A stretch of DNA of 63,018 bases from a virus (IMGVR_UViG_3300009119_000001:1-63018), one strand, 5' to 3'; positions 23,129 through 31,304 are shown, counted from the stretch's first letter. Translations and numbers: made by a program. The notes: generated by a model not told the origin, from the letters alone.

Positions 23129-25635
23129 TATTCAGCTTCTCCTTTGGGTTGTTGCGGCTGCCTAACTGCTGAGGCCCGCACTTGAGCCCGTTCTGTAGAA
23201 CTCATCTGGGCTTTAGATTTAGCAATGTCAGCACCGATGCGTACACCTTCCATCTGCTGGTTAGCTTCAAGCTTAGCTTTATCCCCTGTAGCCTTGAGAC
23301 CCATCTGAGCACCAGTTTTGCGTTCCTCTGACTGAATACGCATGATATCAACCTGTAACTTAGCTTTATCAAGCTCGATATCCGCCTGTGACTTCTGGGC
23401 TTTAATCTGAACTTCTTGGGCTTTAAGTTGTAGCTCTTGCTGCTGCATCTGTACCAACGGGTCTTGTGCTTGCTGTTGCGCTTGCTCTTGCTGCGCCTCG
23501 CTCTCGTTTTTGGCTAGTAGTTGTTTAGCTGCTTGTGCGGTGAGGCGTGACAACTGTACTTCTACTTGCTCTGTTAGTTTCTCTTCCGGAGCCGGGAGTG
23601 CCGCACCTAACTGTTCTTCAATCTGCGCACGATATGCGTAACCCAAGTGCTCACTGATGTGCGCAACAAACGCTGATGATATTGCCTGAGCCTGTGGCGC
23701 CTGACCGATGAGCTTTGCCATCTTCGGATCTTTTAGCGCCGCCATATGTACTTCAATGTGTGCTTGGTGGTCCTGATAGATGAACGCTTTCGCCGGCTTG
23801 CCGTTGATCATATTCATGTTCTCAGACACTGGGTCTCGAGGGGTATCAGTCTCTGCAGCTGGGATGAGCTTGCCAATGTTCTTGACGCCTAACACTTCCA
23901 ACATCTGCTTGTTGAGCTCTACCATGTCGTAGATCTGAGGACTGTCCTTGGCCATCTGCATAACAGCTTGGTACTGAACTACTTTCTGGCTCATTGTAGC
24001 TGCGTTAGGATCAGACACTGGAATTACAGTCACCATGTCATAGTCGCTACGCTTAGCCCTACGGTCGCCCTCTATCGGGTCATATGAATAGTCGTCCGGG
24101 GTGTAGTCTCGAATAATCCCTGCTAACAACTTGAACTCTTGCTTCATCGCATAGTGAATTCTTGCCTGAACTGCTGACATCACTTTTAGAGTGCGCTCAA
24201 GAATTGCCAACGTAGTACCCACCGGGCTATTTGCGGACATGTCTGACACTTTAAGATCGGCTGCATTTGCAAACGCTTTACCCTCAGCGATAATCTGATT
24301 CATCAAACTCTGCAATACTTGGCTTGGCTCTTTGTATGGAAGCGGAAGAATGTTATCTCTAATCGTGCCTGACGGAACGTCAACATCACGGAACTCTGCC
24401 GGAGCAATTGGAGTGTCGTCACCTTTAATACGCAAGCCACGTGATTTAAACCCGCCCGGTAGATTTGCCAAAGTACCAGCGTCTACTAATTGACGTAGCA
24501 ACATGGTGCCTGATTTAGCAGTAGCACCGATCAGGTGGATCATACCGAAGCAATAGAACCCGAATCCCGGGATGTAGCCATAATGTACGAAGTGCTGACG
24601 TTTCTGTTTTGTCTCGTCTTCTGGGTTCCAGTTCCTACGAATTGCTAGGATCTCACCTGTGCCTCTATCTAGCGTTACTACGTATGGTAGTGCAATACCT
24701 GTTTCTTCACCGTCCTCGTCCGTATCTTCATAGCCGGGTAAATCCAAATCTACATGCATCTCAAGGAGCTTGTAGCGGTCGTCCATAGAAGCGTTGAAAC
24801 CCATCTTCTCGGCGATCTTTTTCTCTACCTGCTCAATTGAATGGCTAGGCTCGCCTAGCTCAATATCCCTATAAAAGCCTGCGACCTGTAGCTTGCGAAG
24901 TTCATTCTCTGTTTTACGCATTACGTGTGTTACACGTGGCGCTGTTTCTAAGGACGACGCACCATAAGGCACTACAATGTCCTCAGCAGGAATAAACATA
25001 GACGCTTGGCGTTGCAACGATGGATCGTAGTAAACCTTTTTAAACGCATTACCACTTAAACCCAAACCCCATAACATACGCTCATGCTCTGGCCTGAATT
25101 CTGGCATTACGTCTGTAAGCTGGTAGTTCATATCTTCTTTTACACGAACTGCGGCTTCTTCCTTCTCAGGAGTTAGCTTACCAATGATCTGCGTTTTTAC
25201 TGGGCCGGCAGCTGGGAAAGTCTCCATCATAGTCTCAGCTTGGAACTTAACTAACGCTTCCGCCATAATCGGGTGGAACACACTACATGCTCCGGGCCAT
25301 GGCTCCGTACGATCTTCTACCTTCATGCCAAGTAACTCAATGCCGTCAGCGTACGTATCTAACCAGTCCTTACGGGAATTTACATCCGTTTCATACTCGC
25401 CAAGTAAGTCGCCAGATAGCTCTGCAAGATCACCCTCGGACATGTATTCCGCCAAGTTTGCATCGAAGTCTTCATTCGACTCTTCTTCTGGTTCCAGCTG
25501 GACCGTTAAGCCGTTCATAGAGATCTCAACGCTCTCTGGATCCTCAATCTCAATTTCTAAATCCGGCTGATCCCCAATTAAATCTTCGAGCCCCTGCGGT
25601 GCCGCGTACACACTTTTATCTATATTTGTTGCCAT
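23128..25635 (-). CDS. Portal protein
   Basis: 835 residues. The N-terminal 60 residues are very acidic. RKDWLDTYADGIELLGMK and EPWPGACSVFHPIMAEALVKFQAETMMETFP are characteristic of P22/SU10-type podovirus portals. A wing/stem region with IPAEDIVVPYGA, YGYIPGFGFYCFGMIHLIG and DNILPLPYKEPS follows, and the last 130 residues are a Gln/Ala/Lys-rich helical barrel. It forms the dodecameric ring through which DNA enters and leaves. It lies directly after TerL in transcription order, the classic packaging-module position. Confidence 0.88.
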   Translation of the reverse strand: MATNIDKSVYAAPQGLEDLIGDQPDLEIEIEDPESVEISMNGLTVQLEPEEESNEDFDANLAEYMSEGDLAELSGDLLGEYETDVNSRKDWLDTYADGIELLGMKVEDRTEPWPGACSVFHPIMAEALVKFQAETMMETFPAAGPVKTQIIGKLTPEKEEAAVRVKEDMNYQLTDVMPEFRPEHERMLWGLGLSGNAFKKVYYDPSLQRQASMFIPAEDIVVPYGASSLETAPRVTHVMRKTENELRKLQVAGFYRDIELGEPSHSIEQVEKKIAEKMGFNASMDDRYKLLEMHVDLDLPGYEDTDEDGEETGIALPYVVTLDRGTGEILAIRRNWNPEDETKQKRQHFVHYGYIPGFGFYCFGMIHLIGATAKSGTMLLRQLVDAGTLANLPGGFKSRGLRIKGDDTPIAPAEFRDVDVPSGTIRDNILPLPYKEPSQVLQSLMNQIIAEGKAFANAADLKVSDMSANSPVGTTLAILERTLKVMSAVQARIHYAMKQEFKLLAGIIRDYTPDDYSYDPIEGDRRAKRSDYDMVTVIPVSDPNAATMSQKVVQYQAVMQMAKDSPQIYDMVELNKQMLEVLGVKNIGKLIPAAETDTPRDPVSENMNMINGKPAKAFIYQDHQAHIEVHMAALKDPKMAKLIGQAPQAQAISSAFVAHISEHLGYAYRAQIEEQLGAALPAPEEKLTEQVEVQLSRLTAQAAKQLLAKNESEAQQEQAQQQAQDPLVQMQQQELQLKAQEVQIKAQKSQADIELDKAKLQVDIMRIQSEERKTGAQMGLKATGDKAKLEANQQMEGVRIGADIAKSKAQMSSTERAQVRASAVRQPQQPKGEAE

Positions 25636-25655
25636 GTTTTATCCTTTGTGTCGTA

Positions 25656-27179
25656 TTAAAGTGCGTACAGCACTTTTCCTTTTGAACTTCTAAACCCGTC
25701 TGGTTCGTCCTCATAGTCTGTCTGCAATCGTAAGAACCCGCCACGTCTAAACCGCAGCAGCGCTTGGGTCATCGAGTCAACTAAGTCATCATGCTCTCCT
25801 GACGGGAACGAAGCAACCTCATCCACCATCTCTTCCGCCCAGCTAGTATCTGGAACCCATACCCGCCCTGACGCAAATATATCAGATACTGCGTTTAACC
25901 TAGCAATCTTGTCATTCCCTTTTGACGGTGTAAACTCTTGCACCGGTATACCCATTGCCCGCAACTCAAATATTAGCGGGGTTCCGGACGCCTTAGCCTC
26001 TACAATCAGAGAGTCTGGCTGCCAATATGTATACGCCTCCATAACCCTTTGTTTTAATTCCGGAAACTCCATCCGATCCTTAACAACGTCGAGCAGTATT
26101 ATATTCGCTTGTGGGATTCCTGTGTCATCGTCTTTATAAAATATTCCCCAAGTAGTACCCGCACTAAAGTCGGACCGTTGAGTCTTAAGGAACGCTGTAT
26201 CCCAAGACTGTATAACAAACTCACACTCAGGGGCAGTTTCTTTCTCCCATATCTTCCACCATTCCCGTTTTACGATAGCAGATTCTTCAGATGTAGGCTG
26301 TTGTTGGTACTGCGCCATCCATTTAGAGTTAGGCAACTCGTTTTTAAGCGCCTCTAATTGATCTTTTGGCCAAAACTCAGGCCACAGGGGGCGCCCGCTA
26401 GGCAATAACGCAGGGAACTCAATAACTTCCCACTCTTCTCCCCCTCGTTGGGCCGCGGATTTCAAAACTCGCCCTGTCAGGTCCTTCTTAGACCACCTAG
26501 TCATAACAACCACGATAGCCCCACCCGGTTGCAGACGCTGCCTAGGGCCTGATGTATACCACTCGTACGTCTTATCGTACACTTCCGGGTTAACCTCGGC
26601 TAGGGCGGCCTCTTGCTCGCTGTGTGGGTCATCGATGATCAGAATATCCGCACCTTTACCGGTAACGGCACCGCCAATACCGATCGCAAAGTAGTCACCA
26701 CCCTTGTTTGTGTTCCACCGACCCGCTGCTTTTGAGTCTGCTTGCAGCCCCATGTCCGGAAATATCGATTTATACGCCTCAGAGTCGACTAAGTTACGCA
26801 CTTTACGACCAAAACCTACCGCAAGTTCTGCTGTATGGGACGTCTGGATCACTTTTCTGTTTGGGTACTTACCTAAAAACCATGCCGGCAGTAGGTACGA
26901 GGCGAATTCTGACTTTGTGTGGCGTGGTGGCATGTTGATTATCAAGCGTTTTACTTCTCCACTGGCAACTCTCTCGAACGCCTCAGCCATTTTCTCGTGG
27001 TGTGCCCCATGAATAAACGATGGCCATACTTGATGCACGAACTCCATGAAAGAATTGGAACATTTCTCAACTTTATTTGCCTTTTCAAACTCTTCCAATA
27101 GCTTTTCTGTAGCCACCCGCTCATGTTCTGGCATTCTTGGAAGGGCTTTGGCAAGTGCTCTAGCTAATTCGGGGGTCAT
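25656..27179 (-). CDS. terL: Terminase large subunit
   Basis: 507 residues with both motor and nuclease domains. ATPase: Walker A-like MPPRHTKSE (83-91), Walker B LIIDD (180-184) and coupling motif MTRW (226-229). RNase H-like nuclease acidic residues: D327 in SWDTA, E394 in VEAKASG, D464/D465 in EHDDLVD. The Walker A has Thr where many have Gly (PPRHGKS). It translocates and cuts DNA at the portal. It overlaps the putative small subunit gene by four bases. Confidence 0.95.
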   Translation of the reverse strand: MTPELARALAKALPRMPEHERVATEKLLEEFEKANKVEKCSNSFMEFVHQVWPSFIHGAHHEKMAEAFERVASGEVKRLIINMPPRHTKSEFASYLLPAWFLGKYPNRKVIQTSHTAELAVGFGRKVRNLVDSEAYKSIFPDMGLQADSKAAGRWNTNKGGDYFAIGIGGAVTGKGADILIIDDPHSEQEAALAEVNPEVYDKTYEWYTSGPRQRLQPGGAIVVVMTRWSKKDLTGRVLKSAAQRGGEEWEVIEFPALLPSGRPLWPEFWPKDQLEALKNELPNSKWMAQYQQQPTSEESAIVKREWWKIWEKETAPECEFVIQSWDTAFLKTQRSDFSAGTTWGIFYKDDDTGIPQANIILLDVVKDRMEFPELKQRVMEAYTYWQPDSLIVEAKASGTPLIFELRAMGIPVQEFTPSKGNDKIARLNAVSDIFASGRVWVPDTSWAEEMVDEVASFPSGEHDDLVDSMTQALLRFRRGGFLRLQTDYEDEPDGFRSSKGKVLYAL

Positions 27180-27820
27180 ATCTTGATGTCGTTCAAGTTT
27201 ATATCTGCTGGTGGCACGTAGGGCACAGTAACCTGTGCTTCATCTTCCTCTTGTGAGGTTTCCCCTACGTGTTTCAGTTCTTCTTCGAGAGACTTAACAC
27301 GATCTTCCCTAGAGTCTGGCACAACTTCAACATCCCCCATGTACTTCTCGAGACGGTTCATTAGCTCTTGCTCAATCTCCGCTGTAGATCTTATAGTGTG
27401 TGTAACTTCAACTCGTTCTGTGAACAACCCAACCTCACCGACTTTACCTAAGAGCTCCAAAGCCTTGATCTTAATCTTTGGGTCAGCGTTGTTTGACTCT
27501 TCAATCAATCGGTTTGTTACGTAATTTCTAAGTCTATGGGACGCGTTGAGCAAGCCCTTATCGTATTCGGACAGCAGTGCATCTAGGTGCAGTAAAGTTC
27601 CGGGAGTTACCTTGGCAACGTTAAGTGTTCTTTCTTCTGCGAATAACTTGTGAGAATCAAATACGTCTTCTTCAGACACTTCGATTGGGGCCCCAGCTTC
27701 AGCTAGGATGCGAACAGTATTTACCGCGGCTTTTGCACGGTCTCTAAATTGGGAAATCTCGTCCGGGCTTACATCGAACGGTAATGGGATATTTGCTTCT
27801 GGCGTTATAACCAATGGCAT
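27176..27820 (-). CDS. terS: Putative terminase small subunit
   Basis: 214 residues. A helical core (DPKIKIKALELLGKVGEVGLF) and an acidic C-terminal tail are visible. The core LLGKVG.VGLF-type segment is common in small terminase subunits of podovirus-like phages. It is the first gene of the rightmost late transcript and overlaps TerL by four bases (ATGA). DNA recognition is the expected role. The assignment is mainly by position and general plan, since small subunits are poorly conserved. Confidence 0.75.
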   Translation of the reverse strand: MPLVITPEANIPLPFDVSPDEISQFRDRAKAAVNTVRILAEAGAPIEVSEEDVFDSHKLFAEERTLNVAKVTPGTLLHLDALLSEYDKGLLNASHRLRNYVTNRLIEESNNADPKIKIKALELLGKVGEVGLFTERVEVTHTIRSTAEIEQELMNRLEKYMGDVEVVPDSREDRVKSLEEELKHVGETSQEEDEAQVTVPYVPPADINLNDIKI

Positions 27821-27879
27821 TAAAAACTTTCCTTTGCGTGATGATCACGTTGTGGGTAAAACCCTATGCAAAATTATAT

Positions 27880-27922
27880 ACCCCCCGCCATATAGTACCT
27901 AAATGTTTTTGGTATGGGGGGT
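27880..27922. promoter_or_regulatory. C6/G6 inverted repeat in the TerS leader
   Basis: ACCCCCC (27880-27886) and GGGGGGT (27916-27922) can pair around a 29-base loop. It lies in the 5' leader of the capsid operon, between its promoter and the TerS start. It could be a transcript stability or binding element. Confidence 0.4.
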
Positions 27923-27937
27923 GTTTGCTAGATTTGC

Positions 27938-27966
27938 ATAGTTACATACTGGGCTGACTTTGTCAA
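27938..27966 (-). promoter_or_regulatory. Late (capsid operon) promoter with operator-like half sites
   Basis: Minus strand: perfect -35 TTGACA (27966-27961), 17-base spacer, extended -10 TGTAACTAT (-10 hexamer 27943-27938). The -35 is part of CTTGACA-A-AGTCAG, which resembles the palindrome found at 29708, 37055 and 48223. It would drive TerS and the capsid genes. Confidence 0.65.
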
Positions 27967-28118
27967 GGGGGGTGGGGGGTAATTTTTTAAACTTCGTGAT
28001 ATCTCGAGCATATCATAGTGCATAGTCGACGCGGGGAACCTTATCACCATATCGGGACTATACCCCCATAGTGGGGTGCGGCCAATCTCAAATAGCTTAG
28101 TGCCAGCCCGTTAACCCG

Positions 28119-28124
28119 TATAAT
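28119..28124 (+). promoter_or_regulatory. -10 element upstream of the 28196 gene
   Basis: TATAAT, inside a small palindrome CGTAT-A-ATACG. No good -35 is found at 16-18 bases, so it would be weak or need an activator. It lies about 72 bases upstream of the first plus-strand gene. Confidence 0.45.
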
Positions 28125-28159
28125 ACGAAGTATGCCGAAGCAATAACGCGGCGGCTATT

Positions 28160-28176
28160 TATAAACACTGTTTACA
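28160..28176. promoter_or_regulatory. Repeated palindrome, site a
   Basis: TATAAACACTGTTTACA, one base shorter at the centre than the consensus TATAAACAGCTGTTTATA. It ends 5 bases before the GAAAGG ribosome binding site of the 28196 gene. Confidence 0.7.
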
Positions 28177-28195
28177 TATTGAAAGGTAACACATC

Positions 28196-28702
28196 ATGAC
28201 AAACGCAACCTACACAAACGTCGTATCAGCAACCCAATCAGCTATTAAGGCTGATACAACCAGCCAACAGAAGTGGCTCGACGCCGGCGTCGCAGTACGC
28301 GGCTTCTTCTCAAGTGCCGAAACGTTCCGCGAGGTTAAAAAGCAATTCGAGGCCGACGCAATTATCCCGGCACTTGATAAGAAGTTTCAAGCGTACTTAA
28401 CCGTCGAGATTCCGCGCGGTGACAAAACCGAGCAGGCCGAAGTCAACCGCAAAAACAAAGCAACCGCGCGCGGCTTAGTAGCCTCTTATTTCTCACGCAT
28501 AGAGGCCTACGCTTTCCCGAAAGAAAAGGCCGAGGCAAAACCAACCGACGCGGTAACAGCGTTTGTACGCGACGCGATTAAGCTAGCCCGTAAAGCTCAA
28601 AACCTCGAGGCCGCACCTTTCGACCTACTTAAAGCAATGGGCTTTATAAACGGCCTGCTAAAAGAACTTAATGTATCAAGTGAGACTGAGATAGCCGACT
28701 AA
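28196..28702 (+). CDS. Stand-alone early protein of unknown function
   Basis: 168 residues, mostly helical: KWLDAGVAVRGFFSSAETFREVKKQFEADAI, YLTVEIPRGDKTEQ, TARGLVASYFSRIEAYAFPKEK. No recognised domain. It is the only gene of its transcription unit, with its own upstream -10, a palindromic leader element and a terminator 16 bases past the stop. Its codons are visibly richer in G and C (for example gcgcgcggc, ggcgtcgc) than the neighbouring early genes, so it may have a separate history or be selected for high expression. It could be a DNA-binding or host-takeover protein. Function is not inferred further. Confidence 0.8.
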   Translation: MTNATYTNVVSATQSAIKADTTSQQKWLDAGVAVRGFFSSAETFREVKKQFEADAIIPALDKKFQAYLTVEIPRGDKTEQAEVNRKNKATARGLVASYFSRIEAYAFPKEKAEAKPTDAVTAFVRDAIKLARKAQNLEAAPFDLLKAMGFINGLLKELNVSSETEIAD

Positions 28703-28718
28703 TCCTAAACTTAAATTG

Positions 28719-28740
28719 ACCCGCTTCGGCGGGTTTTTTA
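28719..28740 (+). terminator. Intrinsic terminator after the 28196 gene
   Basis: ACCCGC-TTCG-GCGGGT followed by six T. A stable UUCG tetraloop. It isolates the 28196 gene from the plus-strand genes beyond 29.8 kb. Confidence 0.93.
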
Positions 28741-28835
28741 TCGCCCGCGTTTTATGCCGTGTAAATTGATACCAGTTCCCTATGATGATGTTTATGGCGA
28801 TGGCTCAGCCGATTATGTTTTGGCGTGTTTGAAAA

Positions 28836-28853
28836 TATAAACAGCTGTTTATA
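28836..28853. promoter_or_regulatory. Repeated palindrome, site b
   Basis: TATAAACAGCTGTTTATA, a perfect 18-base palindrome and the best form of the family. Unlike the other copies it is not followed by a gene start and opens the repeat-rich non-coding region. Confidence 0.75.
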
Positions 28854-28961
28854 AATTGGGAATTTTTACCATTCGACCTAAAATCGGCGTACAGCAAGCA
28901 CTGGCGCGGGTTACAGCTATCGTATTGGCCGTTATTCGGTTTTGTCCCTTATTATTTGCGA

Positions 28962-29020
28962 GTTTTGTCCCTTTCTCAACCCCGATTTTCGAGGTTCGTT
29001 TTACGATAAAGGGACAAAAC
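28962..29020. repeat. 13-base inverted repeat
   Basis: GTTTTGTCCCTTT and its exact reverse complement AAAGGGACAAAAC are 33 bases apart. A further GGTTTTGTCCCTTA copy lies at 28938-28951. Confidence 0.85.
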
Positions 29021-29103
29021 AGGGTTTTTTGCCTATTTTTTAAGCAATTTTGGAGGGTTTGTTCCTACCTCCGGAACAAGATTTTTTGGAAATATGCAGT
29101 AAA

Positions 29104-29180
29104 ATCAATGGACTAACGAAAACCTGTTCCGCTTGTTCCGGAGCAATTCTCGGACGACTATCTAGCATTGGCGCGGGTTG
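29104..29180. repeat. Large inverted repeat, left arm
   Basis: Imperfect 77-base arm pairing with 29359-29437. Exact blocks: 20 bases at 29125-29144 (TGTTCCGCTTGTTCCGGAGC) and 14 bases at 29167-29180 (ATTGGCGCGGGTTG). A related GGCGCGGGTTACAG copy is at 28903. Confidence 0.85.
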
Positions 29181-29358
29181 CAGGGTTAGTATTGTCTCTT
29201 GTTCCAATAAATGAAATATTAATAGTAAAGTAAAAGTGTCTTTTCTCTTTACCCAGTGGCTTGCATAATTTTGGCCGTTAATCGGTGACTTCGTCCCCTT
29301 CGCGGGGATAAGATATACAACATTGCCAAAATTGGAACAAAGGCCAAAACTATACCCA

Positions 29359-29437
29359 CAACCCGCGCCAATCCAAGTACTTGCTCTGGGACTCGCTCCG
29401 GAACAAGCGGAACAAGGTTTTTGCTAAGTCATTGATT
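29359..29437. repeat. Large inverted repeat, right arm
   Basis: Reverse complement of the left arm with exact blocks at 29359-29372 and 29395-29414. The 178-base centre between the arms has smaller pairings of its own, such as CTTGTTCCAAT with ATTGGAACAAAG and a CCCC-TTCG-CGGGG hairpin. Confidence 0.85.
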
Positions 29438-29502
29438 CGTAAAGGTTTGGTATGCTGCGTCGAATTTTGTCACCAGAACAGGAAAACATGCAATATTGGA
29501 AC

Positions 29503-29657
29503 AAAACACAGAAAAAACCATTTATCACGTGATAAACGGCCAAAGAGAGGTGGAACAGGACTTGGTAAAACACAGAAAAAAATGCTTTACACGTGATTTA
29601 AGGACAAAACGAGGCAAAATGATATAAAACACAGAAAAAAATGCTTTACATGTGTTT
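29503..29657. repeat. Three iteron-like direct repeats
   Basis: AAAACACAGAAAAAA occurs exactly at 29503-29517, 29567-29581 and 29626-29640 (spacing 64 and 59 bases). Each copy is followed within a few bases by a TTTAnCACGTG-like element: the perfect palindrome TTTATCACGTGATAAA at 29521-29536, then TTTACACGTGATTTA at 29586 and TTTACATGTGTTT at 29645. They lie just upstream of the early promoter. Confidence 0.85.
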
Positions 29658-29707
29658 GAGGTTGGAAAAAACAACATGCACCAAACCGAACACCCGAACT
29701 CTATAAA

Positions 29708-29738
29708 CCTTGACATTGTCAAGGATATGTGGTATAAT
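29708..29738 (+). promoter_or_regulatory. Consensus early promoter with overlapping operator
   Basis: TTGACA (29710-29715), 17-base spacer, TATAAT (29733-29738): a perfect sigma70 promoter. The -35 is embedded in a perfect palindrome CCTTGACA-T-TGTCAAGG (29708-29724), so a dimeric repressor bound there would block it. It drives the long early operon starting at 29813. Confidence 0.92.
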
Positions 29739-29779
29739 ATGTTTTAGTGAGTGAGAGAAGTTTTATGTGTGATGCAATT

Positions 29780-29797
29780 TGTAAACAGGTGTTTATA
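29780..29797. promoter_or_regulatory. Repeated palindrome, site c
   Basis: TGTAAACAGGTGTTTATA, two changes from the consensus palindrome, ending 2-3 bases before the AAAGGAG ribosome binding site of the 29813 gene. It lies within the transcript made from the 29710 promoter. Confidence 0.65.
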
Positions 29798-29812
29798 AAA
29801 GGAGAAAACAAA

Positions 29813-29989
29813 ATGAGTAAAGTAAACAGTCGACTTGAAACAGATATTGCCCAGTTGTTGGATTATATGTGGGAGACGGAACAAACCCATTATGAAGAAG
29901 TAAAAGATGATATGCAGAACCCCGAACAACACATATTTATAACTATGCAACGCATACGAGACACCATATGGGGAAAACAAAATGAGTGA
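29813..29989 (+). CDS. Small acidic early protein, 58 residues
   Basis: The start is placed at the ATG at 29813, which has an AAAGGAG ribosome binding site. An in-frame ATG at 29747 lies only nine bases past the -10 hexamer. The protein is helical and acidic (LETDIAQLLDYMWETEQTHYEEVKDDMQ). It is the first gene of the early operon. Function unknown. Confidence 0.72.
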   Translation: MSKVNSRLETDIAQLLDYMWETEQTHYEEVKDDMQNPEQHIFITMQRIRDTIWGKQNE

Positions 29990-30170
29990 AGCGGGCGAGA
30001 TACAAAAACCGAAGTGGGATAGGTTGACTGACGATAGACTTGAAAGTGCAATAGCTAACGTCGACGATATGATTGCCCTGCTAGAAAAACAAACTGCACT
30101 ATACAGGCTAACACGAAGCGCCATGCAGTATCAGTTAGAAAAACGTAGACCCGGAAGGAAAACAAAATGA
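29982..30170 (+). CDS. Small helical early protein, 62 residues
   Basis: KWDRLTDDRLESAIANVDDMIALLEKQTALY forms a likely helical hairpin, and the C-terminus is basic (LEKRRPGRKTK). The eight-base overlap with the previous gene and the four-base overlap with the next indicate one translational unit. No known domain. Confidence 0.68.
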   Translation: MSEAGEIQKPKWDRLTDDRLESAIANVDDMIALLEKQTALYRLTRSAMQYQLEKRRPGRKTK

Positions 30171-30376
30171 GTGAAGCGAACTGCATTAGGTGTGGTGAAA
30201 GTGTTGCATCAGGTCGGGCTAAGCTCGGATATACGACGTGCCTGCCTTGCGGTGAGGTTGCCGCTAGAAAAACAAAGCACACAATAGTTCCCATGCCGAA
30301 AAGCAATTACATAGTAGTAACAGACCTATCATTGCTGACTGGGTTAAATTCAAGCCACAAGGGAGGTGGGAAATGA
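30167..30376 (+). CDS. Small zinc-finger-like protein, 69 residues
   Basis: CIRCGE (residues 6-11) and CLPCGE (25-30) make a CxxC...CxxC zinc site, reminiscent of the DksA/TraR zinc-finger tail but without its coiled coil. The remainder is basic. Early position and size suggest a host-modulating or nucleic-acid-binding peptide, which is inference. Confidence 0.7.
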   Translation: MSEANCIRCGESVASGRAKLGYTTCLPCGEVAARKTKHTIVPMPKSNYIVVTDLSLLTGLNSSHKGGGK

Positions 30377-30648
30377 ACAACCAAAACACAAGAACAGTGA
30401 CGCTGCCCGCAGGGAAAGCTAAGGGTAAAACAAACGCAAGGCCAATGCTTCATCCTAACTATGCAGATGCTTTGATTGAACTAGCCACTAGGGTATCAAT
30501 ACTTGACTCAGAAGATTTAAGAAAAGTCGCAGTGTATGTGCACAAGCTAGGATTGTATCTAAAAACGCCTGAGTATCATCGGGCAAAAAGCTATCGGCTC
30601 GCATCTAAAGAGCGGCATAAAGCACGGCTAAAGGGAGGTGGGAAATGA
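30373..30648 (+). CDS. Small basic early protein, 91 residues
   Basis: Strongly basic at both ends (LPAGKAKGKTNARP and SKERHKARLKGGGK), with a helical middle containing ALIELATRVSILDSEDLRKVAVYVHKLGLYL. It overlaps both neighbours by four bases. Possibly nucleic-acid-binding. Not recognised. Confidence 0.68.
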   Translation: MNNQNTRTVTLPAGKAKGKTNARPMLHPNYADALIELATRVSILDSEDLRKVAVYVHKLGLYLKTPEYHRAKSYRLASKERHKARLKGGGK

Positions 30649-30863
30649 GCGATGAGAATAATAAAATGACGGCCGAGAAAGCTATGCGTTGGCTTATAGA
30701 GTTTGGTACTGACGGGGTATCTACTGACGTCCTATTAAATACTTGGGCAAATCGCGAACTAAACTGGGAACGCTGTATTAATGAAGGCTTGCTGGAACAT
30801 ACCCCGAGGTCACTACGCCTCGCACAAAAAGCGATAGATTTAATTAAAGGAGAAGTAACATGA
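30645..30863 (+). CDS. Small winged-helix-like protein, 72 residues
   Basis: MTAEKAMRWLIEFGTDGVSTDVLLNTWANRELNW... ends SLRLAQKAIDLIKGEV. The arrangement (helix with RWLIEFG, variable middle, then a T...L..AQKAI end) resembles the proteins at 32150 and 32508, suggesting a small paralogous family. DNA binding is possible. Confidence 0.66.
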   Translation: MSDENNKMTAEKAMRWLIEFGTDGVSTDVLLNTWANRELNWERCINEGLLEHTPRSLRLAQKAIDLIKGEVT

Positions 30864-31054
30864 TACCAAAAGAAGATTTAGAACCAATGCGGTACTACGT
30901 AGGTGAAGGTAGATTTATGGGCGAGCCGTGCGTCGGTATGTGGGATGGCACAGTATTTGTCGGTCTGGGTACGGCATGGAGTATGTACGAAGCTAACACC
31001 GCAGAGTATGGCGACAGAGGGTTTACACCACTGCGAAGCATAGATATTTACTAA
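30860..31054 (+). CDS. Small hypothetical early protein, 64 residues
   Basis: Aromatic- and Gly-rich (YYVGEGRFMGEPCVGMWDGTVFVGLG), probably a small beta-sheet domain. It begins ATGA over the previous stop. No family recognised. Confidence 0.64.
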   Translation: MIPKEDLEPMRYYVGEGRFMGEPCVGMWDGTVFVGLGTAWSMYEANTAEYGDRGFTPLRSIDIY

Positions 31055-31067
31055 TAGGAGATACAAA

Positions 31068-31274
31068 ATGAGTAAAACAAAAACACCACCGCCAGTAAAG
31101 TGGCGCTACAACCCGCTGGACTATAACTACCCACGAACAAGTAAAGATGCATTTGGGTATGACATAAAAGACGGGGAACTAGAGTTTGTGCAGGAGACAC
31201 GCTCGGATACGGATGTTTGGGTAGTGTGTGTAGTTTGGTTAGTTTTGATGGTGGCTTTAGTAGTACTTTTATAA
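31068..31274 (+). CDS. Small protein with C-terminal membrane anchor, 68 residues
   Basis: A hydrophilic basic N-terminus (KTKTPPPVKWRYNPLDYNYPRTSKDAFGYDIK, part) leads to a single membrane segment at the very end (VWVVCVVWLVLMVALVVLL). The tail-anchored layout suggests a protein facing the cytoplasm from the inner membrane. A GGAG ribosome binding site is present. Role unknown. Confidence 0.68.
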   Translation: MSKTKTPPPVKWRYNPLDYNYPRTSKDAFGYDIKDGELEFVQETRSDTDVWVVCVVWLVLMVALVVLL

Positions 31275-31287
31275 ACAGCTGTTTACA
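31270..31287. promoter_or_regulatory. Repeated palindrome, site d
   Basis: TATAAACAGCTGTTTACA, one change from consensus, overlapping the stop codon of the 31068 gene and ending a few bases before the GAGAGG ribosome binding site of the next gene. Confidence 0.75.
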
Positions 31288-31304
31288 AATCGAGAGGAAA
31301 CATT

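Larger units (their letters stand above)
28741..29709. other. Non-coding repeat-rich region, candidate replication origin
   Basis: About 970 bases with no credible gene. Contents: palindrome at 28836-28853; 13-base stem GTTTTGTCCCTTT (28962-28974) with AAAGGGACAAAAC (29008-29020); a large imperfect inverted repeat with arms 29104-29180 and 29359-29437; many TGTTCC/GGAACA copies between 29.06 and 29.56 kb; and three iteron-like repeats from 29503. Non-coding length, dyad symmetry and iterons together suggest an origin of replication or a complex control region. Function is inferred and no known initiator gene was recognised. Confidence 0.55.

Noticed and set aside
28856-29116. 86-codon plus frame in the non-coding region
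   Set aside because: Made of inverted repeats, Phe/Cys/Arg-rich composition, no ribosome binding site.
29503-29657. Possible small CRISPR array
   Set aside because: Only three copies, unequal spacing, and the sequences between them are themselves related palindromes rather than unique spacers; no cas genes other than a Cas4-like nuclease far away.
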